A stretch of DNA of 5,570 bases, from contig DAWR01000005.1 in NCBI GenBank assembly GCA_002506015.1, positions 11,641-17,210 on the forward strand, read 5' to 3'. This document shows positions 1-4,814 of this stretch, one piece after another; position 1 is the first letter of the stretch; every line of letters begins with the position of its first letter. The notes under the pieces were generated by a model that saw only the letters and a program-made list of their open reading frames with translations, searched no databases and was not told where the DNA came from. The DNA comes from Candidatus Methanogasteraceae archaeon UBA261. Lineage in GTDB: Archaea > Halobacteriota > Methanosarcinia > Methanosarcinales > Methanogasteraceae. The position numbers and the translations under genes were made by a program.

Positions 1-127
1 CAGCGGCGCAGCCATCTCCACAAGATTTCTGTCTTGATCTTGTGTAATCGTGGTTTTGTATGCGGATACCCGCACATTTTTGAGTACGTACCAGAACCGA
101 TGATTTTTCGCTCAATTTTTTGCTCAT
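1..127 (-). CDS. Possible 5' end of an unidentified minus-strand gene, cut by the left edge
   Basis: On the minus strand an ATG at 127-125 opens a frame that stays open for 42 codons to the window edge. It starts MSKKLSEKSSVLV and contains three cysteines (KCAG, KSCGDGC). It lies 43 bases after the DUF166 stop on the same strand, so it could be the next gene of that unit. Support is weak. No Shine-Dalgarno site precedes the ATG, the other two minus frames are also open near the edge (alternative starts are the ATG at 76-74, the GTG at 75-73 and the ATG at 15-13), and no family is recognisable. Sequence to the left of the window would decide which frame, if any, is real. Confidence 0.25.
   Translation of the reverse strand, partial: MSKKLSEKSSVLVRTQKCAGIRIQNHDYTRSRQKSCGDGCAA
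19..44. repeat. Inverted repeat, 8-bp perfect arms
   Basis: CACAAGAT (19-26) pairs exactly with ATCTTGTG (37-44) across a 10-base spacer. It falls inside the possible edge gene, so it may be coincidental or a protein-binding site. No poly-T follows on either strand, so it is not a convincing terminator. Confidence 0.35.
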
Positions 128-169
128 TGTTTTATGAGAGCGCTTGCGCCGCCGCTGACCATCAGGCAC

Positions 170-826
170 TCAGATATTCGCATCTGCCAGTGCCTCCTCG
201 ACTGCTTTTTTGTGAAGCTCTGCTGACCTGTGAATCCCGCCACGCGTACCGCGCACGGCGCGGCACGGGTATTGCTGCACAAGGAGCCCGGCTCTTCCCG
301 GCGCATCCGCAACCGGAGTTCCGATCAGTTGTGAGGCTGCCCACCAGCTTGCGCCGCACGGCGATCCTCTGATGACGCGCACATCCCGGATGACCCCGTC
401 CGCAACCGCTATCCTGAAGCGGGGTCTCCCGAGAACGCTTGCGAATTCATCGATTACCTGATCCCCGCACAGCCGAAGCGAGCAGCATATCTCGTCTGCG
501 TGGATGTGTATCCGGTACCTCTCAGCGATCTTCCGCAGTTCGGCTGTGTCGCTTCCGGAGACGATTACCGCACCCGCTCCTGATTCTGCCGCGCAGGCTG
601 CGAATGCGGGCGTAAGGTCGGGATGGAGCGCGAATATGATCACAAGATCGGGTGGGCTGCTTGAGGCGATGATGGTATTCTCTGTGTATGGTTTCGTATC
701 TTCGATAAACTCCGGCAAAGTTTCCGGGACCGAGATCCGGGTCACCACAAAGTCAGTTTTTTCCTCAATCGTCAGAATCGCACGCTCTCCATACTTACCT
801 CTAGTGACAACTGTGATTGTGAGCAT
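170..826 (-). CDS. DUF166 family protein (archaeal, function unknown; sometimes labelled thymidylate synthase)
   Basis: A 218-residue protein with the hallmarks of the archaeal DUF166 family as I know it. Visible motifs are VVTRGKYGER near the N-terminus (6-15), ALHPDLT (66-72), EICCSL (112-117), VIDEFAS (124-130), RGSPCG (153-158), LLVQQYPCRA (181-190) and GGIHRSAELH (196-205). Cysteines 114, 115, 157 and 188 sit in these conserved blocks and suggest a metal, Fe-S or thiol-dependent role; this is inference, since the family has no established biochemical function. The name thymidylate synthase found in databases should not be trusted without evidence. The length is about normal, so the gene appears complete, with no membrane segment or signal peptide. 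The ATG at 826-824 has no Shine-Dalgarno site. A TATA-like element about 28 bases upstream suggests a leaderless message. It is divergent from the AtwA-like gene. The family call is confident; the function is not known. Confidence 0.85.
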   Translation of the reverse strand: MLTITVVTRGKYGERAILTIEEKTDFVVTRISVPETLPEFIEDTKPYTENTIIASSSPPDLVIIFALHPDLTPAFAACAAESGAGAVIVSGSDTAELRKIAERYRIHIHADEICCSLRLCGDQVIDEFASVLGRPRFRIAVADGVIRDVRVIRGSPCGASWWAASQLIGTPVADAPGRAGLLVQQYPCRAVRGTRGGIHRSAELHKKAVEEALADANI

Positions 827-848
827 CGGTTGGGTGGTCTGTCCGAAT

Positions 849-858
849 GACTATTAAT
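849..858 (-). promoter_or_regulatory. Possible TATA box for the DUF166 gene
   Basis: On the minus strand the AT-rich element GATTAATAGT lies about 28 bases upstream of the DUF166 ATG. This is the spacing expected between an archaeal TATA box and a transcription start, which would place the start at or next to the ATG. The match to the archaeal consensus is modest and no clear BRE is seen. Confidence 0.35.
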
Positions 859-863
859 CTGAC

Positions 864-884
864 CTATGGACCACAACCCCATAG
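864..884. repeat. Inverted repeat in the divergent promoter region
   Basis: CTATGG (864-869) and CCATAG (879-884) are perfect 6-base inverted half-sites separated by 9 bases. They lie between the predicted TATA boxes of the two divergent genes, just upstream of the one for DUF166. A regulator-binding site is possible, but the arms are short enough to occur by chance. Confidence 0.25.
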
Positions 885-942
885 ATCCGCATCCGAACCC
901 GGCAGCCACAATCCATACCACACCCCAGGCACAATCCAAACG

Positions 943-950
943 TTAAATAC
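943..950 (+). promoter_or_regulatory. Probable TATA box of the AtwA-like gene
   Basis: TTAAATAC, preceded by the A-containing stretch CCAAACG that could serve as a BRE, lies 68 bases before the chosen ATG. With usual archaeal spacing, transcription would begin near 970-975, leaving a leader of roughly 45 bases that contains the Shine-Dalgarno site. Confidence 0.45.
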
Positions 951-1000
951 ACGTCCTGCTGACGTAGTGATTTACCACAGATATTACACACATCACATCC

Positions 1001-1005
1001 GGAGG
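1001..1005 (+). promoter_or_regulatory. Shine-Dalgarno site of the AtwA-like gene
   Basis: GGAGG is followed after 12 bases by the ATG at 1018, and after 21 bases by a second in-frame ATG at 1027. An in-frame TTG at 1009 is too close. The site argues against the far-upstream in-frame ATG at 847 and for 1018, although 12 bases is a little long. Confidence 0.6.
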
Positions 1006-1017
1006 CTATTGACACAC

Positions 1018-2730
1018 ATGACAACAATGTTGGAAATTAAGAATCTCGTAAAGGATTACAGTATCGGATCAGAGACGAAGAGAGCGCTTGATGGAGTCAG
1101 TATCAACGTTGAGGCGGGGGAGATCGTTGGTCTGATAGGGCGCAGCGGCGGCGGAAAGAGTACGCTTTTGAATATCATCCGCGGGTTCGAGACGTTCAAT
1201 GAAGGAGAACTAAGGCTGGATGGGCTCAAGGTCATGCCAGACTCCGGTAAAGAGGCTTCTTCCGAACTCAAAAAGAATACGGCGATACATCTCCAGCGGT
1301 CGTTTGCGTTGTGGTCGGATTACGTGGTGAACGACGTTCTCAGGAAGATATATTCGCTCAGAATCGGCTACGAGGGAATTCCTCCAAAAGACCTGCCCGA
1401 TTATGACTCGCTGGAAGAAGAGGCGATGCGATACGTCAAGATGGTCGGAATGGAGGAGAAGGCGTGGCATGTGGATTACGTCCTGAGTGGGGGCGAGAAA
1501 CAGCGGGTGATCATAGCGAGGCAGCTTGCAAAGAATCCAAAGATACTCCTGCTTGACGAACCAGCGACGATGGCGTGCCCCAAGACCAAACAGGAGGTTC
1601 TTGACACGCTGAAGAACGTGAACAAGGAAACGGGACTGACCATGCTCTGCGCATCACACCTTCCCGAGGTTCACAGGTATCTTGTTGACCGGTTGATATG
1701 GCTCGAGGACGGCAAAGTGATCGATGAAGGCGATCCCGAGTATGTACTCGGAGAATTTCTGAAAAATATGCCTGAGCAGATCCCTCTGCCAAAAATAAGC
1801 CCCGACAAAGGGGAACCGATCATACAATTGAAGGATGTCTCACACAGGTTCTATCTCATATCAGTCGGGGGGACGACGCTGAGTTTTAACTCGCTCAACT
1901 TCGCGATAAACGAGGGAGAGATTACATCGATCGTGGGTCCAAGCGGCGCAGGGAAGACGGTTCTCTGGAAGATGTTGTCCGGTTTCCTGTTTCCAAAGAA
2001 GGGGGAGGTGCTTTACCGGCATGAAGGCGAATGGGTGCTCATGAGCGCGTACCACAAGAAGCGGATGGAGATTAGAAGGAAGATCGGAATCATGTTCCAG
2101 GAGTTTGCATTGAGCCCCCACGAGATAATCCTTGACCAGCTCGCATTCAAACTCGGCGTGAAAGGGCAGCATGTGGTAGAGGCTGCACAGAAACGGGCGG
2201 AAAAGCTTGGCATAACAGAGAACGTGCTGGATACGATCTATCAGCTCGTAGATATGCCGGGAACCGATGCAAGGGAGAAACTCGAATCGCTTGGATACTC
2301 TCCGGACATCTTCGGCGAGCTCTTCCCGCGTTTTCCACACACTGAAACTGTAAAGTACGCTGAAACGGTATTCGGCACTCTCGATCTCTCGATGGATGTG
2401 CTGGACAAGTACCCACAGGAATTGTCAGGCGGCGAAAAGGTGCGGGTGATGCTCGCAATCACGCTTGCACCCCATCCGGATATCCTGCTCCTTGATGAAC
2501 CGTTCGGCGATCTGGATCCGATCACGCTGCGCGATGTCACAAACTCGCTGAAGCGGATCAATGAGCAGTTCGGGACGACGATCCTTCTGATCAGCCACCA
2601 TCTTGATTTTGTGAAGGAGGTATCGCACCGCGCAATTCTGATTGATGATGGCGAGTACATAATGGATGGAGAACCGGACGTTGTCTGCGATGAACTGGTC
2701 AAGCGGTCGGGCGCACTGTATCTGCAGTGA
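1018..2730 (+). CDS. atwA: Tandem ABC ATPase, methyl-coenzyme M reductase system component A2 (AtwA)-like
   Basis: A soluble 570-residue protein with two ABC ATPase domains and no membrane segments. Domain 1 has Walker A GRSGGGKST (41-49), Q-loop LQRSFALWSD (Gln93), signature LSGGEKQR (156-163), Walker B ILLLDEP (176-182) and H-loop His214. Domain 2 has Walker A GPSGAGKT (307-314), Q-loop Gln361, signature LSGGEKVR (469-476), Walker B ILLLDEP (489-495) and H-loop His527. The GRSGxGK plus QRxFALW pattern and the linker GEPIIQLKDV match component A2, the ATP-binding factor that works with the A3a complex in reductive activation of methyl-coenzyme M reductase in the cytoplasm; that role comes from the family. 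Oddities: the D-loop of domain 1 reads ATMACPKT instead of the usual GxLDP type, and the Q-loop-to-signature segment of domain 2 is about 108 residues against 63 in domain 1. It may be a paralogue rather than the main AtwA. Start choice: the GGAGG at 1001 favours 1018 over 1027 or 847. Confidence 0.8.
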   Translation: MTTMLEIKNLVKDYSIGSETKRALDGVSINVEAGEIVGLIGRSGGGKSTLLNIIRGFETFNEGELRLDGLKVMPDSGKEASSELKKNTAIHLQRSFALWSDYVVNDVLRKIYSLRIGYEGIPPKDLPDYDSLEEEAMRYVKMVGMEEKAWHVDYVLSGGEKQRVIIARQLAKNPKILLLDEPATMACPKTKQEVLDTLKNVNKETGLTMLCASHLPEVHRYLVDRLIWLEDGKVIDEGDPEYVLGEFLKNMPEQIPLPKISPDKGEPIIQLKDVSHRFYLISVGGTTLSFNSLNFAINEGEITSIVGPSGAGKTVLWKMLSGFLFPKKGEVLYRHEGEWVLMSAYHKKRMEIRRKIGIMFQEFALSPHEIILDQLAFKLGVKGQHVVEAAQKRAEKLGITENVLDTIYQLVDMPGTDAREKLESLGYSPDIFGELFPRFPHTETVKYAETVFGTLDLSMDVLDKYPQELSGGEKVRVMLAITLAPHPDILLLDEPFGDLDPITLRDVTNSLKRINEQFGTTILLISHHLDFVKEVSHRAILIDDGEYIMDGEPDVVCDELVKRSGALYLQ

Positions 2731-2819
2731 ATATGAGTTTCCGAATGCCAGAGAGCCAAACACTTCCGAACCAAAAAAGTGCAATGATCAGTTGGATGTG
2801 CAACAGAACGAAAGACGTG

Positions 2820-2880
2820 GAGACGTAGGTTAACGATACTTTTCGCGTCTCTCTTGCATTCTCGTTAAATTTGAAAGAGA
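2820..2880. repeat. Cluster of overlapping inverted repeats downstream of the AtwA-like gene
   Basis: Three short perfect inverted repeats interlock here: GAGACG (2820-2825) with CGTCTC (2846-2851), TTAACGA (2830-2836) with TCGTTAA (2862-2868), and TCTCTT (2850-2855) with AAGAGA (2875-2880). They cannot all form at once, so alternative RNA folds are possible at the 3' end of the AtwA-like transcript. No coding frame with a credible start covers them. Confidence 0.35.
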
Positions 2881-2950
2881 ACGCAAAGAACAAAAATCCA
2901 TATCCACTTCAAAAAGTATGGTACAACCAAATCTCCGGTATTTCTGAAAG

Positions 2951-3058
2951 ATCTGCATAAAAACCTAAATCTGTGTTCATCAGTGTTAATCTGCGGCTAA
3001 AAGCCATTGTCAGCCACAGATTTCGCTGATTTAAAGCAACATCTGCGTGAATTTATGA
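2951..3058. repeat. Degenerate copy of an AATCTGTG-type dispersed intergenic repeat
   Basis: This AT-rich stretch contains repeated variants of the motif ATCTGNG: AAATCTGTGTTCAT (2968-2980), CAGTGTTAAT (2981-2990), AATCTGCGGCT (2988-2998), AGCCACAGATT inverted (3012-3022) and ATCTGCGTGAA (3041-3051). The 11-base arms 2988-2998 and 3012-3022 pair with a single G-U position around a 13-base loop. Motifs of this style are known to me as non-coding repeats scattered between genes in many environmental archaeal and bacterial genomes. That this is such a copy is inference from resemblance, and the boundaries are approximate. Confidence 0.55.
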
Positions 3059-3091
3059 AATGCAATCTAAGATATTATCATAAATCACCGA

Positions 3092-3097
3092 TTTTTT
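3092..3097 (+). terminator. Possible T-tract terminator for the AtwA-like transcript
   Basis: A run of six T on the plus strand follows the structured repeat region. Archaeal RNA polymerase can terminate at short T-tracts, and this is the longest plus-strand T run after the AtwA-like stop, though 360 bases away. A TTTT at 2840-2843 is an alternative. No adjacent strong hairpin supports it. Confidence 0.25.
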
Positions 3098-3107
3098 AGA
3101 TAGTGTC

Positions 3108-3179
3108 CCGGTTACCACTTGATTTGAAGAGGATGCAAATAATCCTCCGGTTGGTGACCATGTTTTATGAGCGCCGGTT
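3108..3179. repeat. Structured segment with three CCGGTT copies and nested inverted repeats
   Basis: CCGGTT occurs at 3108-3113, 3147-3152 and 3174-3179. The outer arms GGTTACCA (3110-3117) and TGGTGACC (3152-3159) pair with one mismatch (a G-U pair in RNA). Inside them, GAGGAT (3129-3134) and ATCCTC (3142-3147) form a perfect 6-bp stem with a 7-base loop. Together they describe a two-tiered stem-loop. It could be a small RNA, a remnant of a mobile element end, or a 3'-end structure. No transposase coding is visible next to it. Confidence 0.35.
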
Positions 3180-3237
3180 GCTCTTGTGTTCAGGGTCAGA
3201 TTGCATTACAAAAAACCACATAGTCCATCAGAATCAG

Positions 3238-3270
3238 AAAAAAGTGAAGCGCCAGAACATGTTCTGGCGC
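3238..3270 (-). terminator. Strong hairpin-plus-U-tract terminator of the rpl18e-rpl13-KH operon
   Basis: A perfect 22-base palindrome occupies 3249-3270, with arms GCGCCAGAAC and GTTCTGGCGC around AT. On the minus strand it starts 23 bases after the KH gene stop and is followed by TTCACTTTTTT, so the transcript would end in a GC-rich hairpin and a U-tract. On the plus strand nothing comparable follows, which fixes the direction. It marks the end of the ribosomal operon. Confidence 0.7.
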
Positions 3271-3293
3271 AGCTAAAATGGTGCGATACTGCT

Positions 3294-3818
3294 TCAGTAG
3301 TACTCAATTCGTGCAGCGAGCTCACGCCGCTTCTTCTCGATATAGCTGTACACCGTGGAGTGTGGTGCACCATTGATCAGCATCCCGATTGCAGTCTTTG
3401 CGGCTTGCGTCTGTTCCGGGTATCCGATGATCGCAACAGTCTTCCCGTACACAGAGAGGGCGGTGTAAGTCATGCTCTCGATCATTGCCCGCGTTTTTCC
3501 GTTTTTGCCGATGATCCTGCCCCTGATGCGCATCAGTTCCTTCTGGGTGTTCGCTGGCACATCGACCACTTCGAGTATGAAGAGATCGTCGTCGAACAGC
3601 CGCATCGCCCGTTCCGGACTGAAACCACGTCCGATTGCCCGGACGACCTCCATAGCCTGCATGCCCTGCACCGGGTCATCGGGTGAGAGAATCTGAACAG
3701 TGCCTGATTTACTGTCGATGTCCATTGTTGCGGAAGAGCGTTCCTCAATCATCTGCTTGACGCTGCCTTTCGGACCGATCAGCGCACCTATTCGGTCTTG
3801 TGAGATTTTGACGTACAT
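3294..3818 (-). CDS. KH-domain RNA-binding protein, archaeal Dim2/Pno1-like
   Basis: A 174-residue cytoplasmic protein with two KH domains. The first has the GxxG loop LIGPKG (13-18), the second RIIGKNG (101-107) followed by KTRAMIE. Other family marks are the FSPERAMRLF segment (66-75) between the domains and GYPEQTQAAKTAIGMLINGAPHSTVY (132-157), which is typical of archaeal homologues of eukaryotic Dim2/Pno1, a factor that binds 16S/18S rRNA near its 3' end during small-subunit maturation. The role is inferred from that family. The ATG at 3818 lies 7 bases after the rpl13 stop with only a weak AGGCG upstream, so translation is probably coupled to rpl13. The gene is complete and is followed by a strong terminator. 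In many archaea this gene sits near the eIF1A and Rio kinase genes; here it is joined to ribosomal proteins instead. Confidence 0.9.
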   Translation of the reverse strand: MYVKISQDRIGALIGPKGSVKQMIEERSSATMDIDSKSGTVQILSPDDPVQGMQAMEVVRAIGRGFSPERAMRLFDDDLFILEVVDVPANTQKELMRIRGRIIGKNGKTRAMIESMTYTALSVYGKTVAIIGYPEQTQAAKTAIGMLINGAPHSTVYSYIEKKRRELAARIEYY

Positions 3819-3825
3819 CAGTCGC

Positions 3826-4245
3826 CTAACTGCCCAACTTCTTGCCGAGTTCGCCGAGTTCGATGTATCTGCTGGTCCCCAGCCTCGTTATGCTCGCTTC
3901 AGGAATCGTCTCCGCACCCGATGCCGAAAGCTCCGCGGGAGTGCCCATGTACACGCGCAATCGTGACAGCGCATCACGTCCGCGCATTCGTTTGTGGGGG
4001 AGCATGCCACGAATCGTCCGCTTCACGATGTGATCCGCTCTCCTCGGGAAGTACGGACCGCTCTCCGTAGACCCTTTATCCACCATCTCTTTGTATTCCC
4101 TGATCGTTGTGACCTTGCTGCCAGAGACCACTGTCCGTTCGGCATTGATGATCGCAATGGTCTCGCCGTTGAGCAACCTCGTTGCGACAATGCTTGCCAG
4201 CCTCCCGAGAATTAATCCGTTTGCATCAATAGTAATAGTCGTCAT
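3826..4245 (-). CDS. rpl13: Large-subunit ribosomal protein L13 (uL13)
   Basis: A 139-residue archaeal-type L13, an assembly protein of the large ribosomal subunit that binds 23S rRNA. The family features are a beta-strand start ITIDANGLILGRLAS (4-18), NAERTVVSG (34-42), the RRADHIVKRTIRGMLPHKRMRGRDAL region (68-93) and RLRVYMGTP (95-103). The length fits archaeal L13, which has no bacterial-type extension. Translation starts at the ATG at 4245-4243, 7 bases after a strong GGAGG (minus strand of 4257-4253) that lies directly next to the rpl18e stop. It is the second gene of a three-gene operon. The gene that normally follows in archaea, rps9, is not here; the KH gene starts 7 bases after its stop. 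Confidence 0.96.
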   Translation of the reverse strand: MTTITIDANGLILGRLASIVATRLLNGETIAIINAERTVVSGSKVTTIREYKEMVDKGSTESGPYFPRRADHIVKRTIRGMLPHKRMRGRDALSRLRVYMGTPAELSASGAETIPEASITRLGTSRYIELGELGKKLGS

Positions 4246-4252
4246 GGTACTG

Positions 4253-4257
4253 CCTCC
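4253..4257 (-). promoter_or_regulatory. Shine-Dalgarno site of rpl13, abutting the rpl18e stop
   Basis: On the minus strand the rpl18e stop TGA (4260-4258) is immediately followed by GGAGG, then 7 bases, then the rpl13 ATG. The packing suggests that ribosomes ending rpl18e help start rpl13. Confidence 0.75.
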
Positions 4258-4626
4258 TCACCTGATTATCCGCACATTTGACCCGGCGGGATTCCTCGTC
4301 GCCAGTTCCTCAATTGTGATGCACTCTCCGCCAGCGTCTACGATCTTTGCCTGTGCACCCTCGCTGAAATCGAAGGCACCCACAACCACCGGGTGGTGAA
4401 TATCGCCTGCGCCGAGCACTTTACCCGGAACGACGATGGTTTCGCCCTCTCTCGTGTACCTGCTGATGTTGCCGACATTCACTCTCGCATGGCTTCTCTT
4501 CGGGCGTTCCATGTACTCTGCAATATCCCTCCAGATCGGAGCGTCGTTCTCGCGTGATCTGGTCTTCAGATCATCCGCAAGAAGTGCAACCCGCGGATTT
4601 GTCTTTTTATATCTTGTTTTGCTCAT
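4258..4626 (-). CDS. rpl18e: Large-subunit ribosomal protein L18e (eL18)
   Basis: A 122-residue protein of the archaeal/eukaryotic L18e family, absent from bacteria. It is a basic N-terminal segment MSKTRYKKTNPR followed by the L15/L18e fold: IWRDIAEYMERPKR (31-44), VNVGNISRYT (49-58), the glycine-rich VVPGKVLGAGDIHHPVVVGAF (65-85) and the C-terminal CITIEELATRNPAGSNVRIIR (102-122). Start: an in-frame ATG seven codons upstream (4647) exists, but GGAGG at minus 4637-4633 lies 6-7 bases before the ATG at 4626 and inside the longer version, so 4626 is correct. It is the first gene of the operon here. In most archaea it is preceded by rpoD and small-subunit genes, whereas here a divergent trpB2 gene lies upstream. 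Confidence 0.96.
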   Translation of the reverse strand: MSKTRYKKTNPRVALLADDLKTRSRENDAPIWRDIAEYMERPKRSHARVNVGNISRYTREGETIVVPGKVLGAGDIHHPVVVGAFDFSEGAQAKIVDAGGECITIEELATRNPAGSNVRIIR

Positions 4627-4632
4627 TTTGAT

Positions 4633-4637
4633 TCCTC
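4633..4637 (-). promoter_or_regulatory. Shine-Dalgarno site that fixes the rpl18e start
   Basis: GGAGG on the minus strand, followed by AATCAAA and then the ATG at 4626. It lies within the seven extra codons of the longer frame from 4647, so it favours the shorter protein beginning MSKTRYKK. Confidence 0.75.
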
Positions 4638-4670
4638 CAAGACTCACACATTAGTTGTGTTGGTGTGTTC

Positions 4671-4688
4671 GAACCGTCTCGACGGTTC
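4671..4688. repeat. 8-bp perfect inverted repeat at the predicted start of the ribosomal transcript
   Basis: GAACCGTC (4671-4678) and GACGGTTC (4681-4688) are exact inverted repeats with only TC between them. As DNA this is a compact two-fold operator-like site. As RNA the innermost pairs must open to leave a normal loop, giving a stem of about 7 bp. It sits 45 bases upstream of the rpl18e ATG and just downstream of the TATA-predicted start of that transcript, a typical place for a repressor site or a leader hairpin. Confidence 0.55.
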
Positions 4689-4715
4689 CTGCGCCATTGG
4701 ACACCGGAATGTGTA

Positions 4716-4723
4716 TATCTATA
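4716..4723 (-). promoter_or_regulatory. Probable TATA box of the rpl18e-rpl13-KH operon
   Basis: The minus strand reads CTATAGATATAC here, with core TATAGATA. Using archaeal spacing, the transcript would begin near 4690-4695, giving a leader of about 65 bases that contains the 4671-4688 inverted repeat and the GGAGG site. The upstream BRE is weak. The element is nearly symmetrical, so a plus-strand use cannot be excluded, but it is about 140 bases from the trpB2 start. Confidence 0.5.
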
Positions 4724-4814
4724 GCTGTCGTAGAAAAAGCTTGTGGAGTGTTTGGTTTAAGAGCTTTGCCAGGGTGGGGTCGGTCAGGCACCATGCACGT
4801 TGCGCTTCCACAAC

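Noticed and set aside
34..372. Plus-strand open frame of 112 codons
   Set aside because: About 200 bases lie antisense to the well-supported DUF166 gene, it is rich in arginine, proline and cysteine without a motif, and no Shine-Dalgarno site precedes it.
504..857. Plus-strand open frame of 117 codons opposite DUF166
   Set aside because: It is an antisense shadow of the conserved DUF166 coding sequence and has no recognisable domain.
847..1017. N-terminal extension of the AtwA-like frame back to the ATG at 847
   Set aside because: The extra 57 residues do not resemble an ABC domain, contain the probable promoter and the GGAGG site, and the ABC fold begins at MLEIKN; 1018 fits better.
2699..2893. 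Minus-strand frame encoding a 64-residue protein with a hydrophobic stretch
   Set aside because: It needs a TTG start without a ribosome site, overlaps the end of the AtwA-like gene, and runs through inverted repeats; hydrophobicity alone is not enough.
3101..3180. Insertion-sequence remnant
   Set aside because: The terminal-repeat-like look is suggestive, but no transposase fragment or target-site duplication can be seen; kept only as a structured segment.
3160..3276. Plus-strand 38-codon frame starting ATG TTT TAT GAG
   Set aside because: It has no properly spaced Shine-Dalgarno site, no family resemblance, and its 3' part is the minus-strand terminator palindrome.
2731..3293. CRISPR array
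   Set aside because: The repeated motifs are short, degenerate and irregularly spaced, unlike identical repeats with uniform spacers.
3186..4245. Several plus-strand frames opposite the KH and L13 genes
   Set aside because: They are antisense shadows of confidently identified minus-strand genes.
4660..4710. tRNA-like GGTTCGAAC sequence
   Set aside because: The TTCGAA is part of the region around the 4671-4688 inverted repeat; no T-stem, anticodon stem or acceptor stem can be built around it on either strand.
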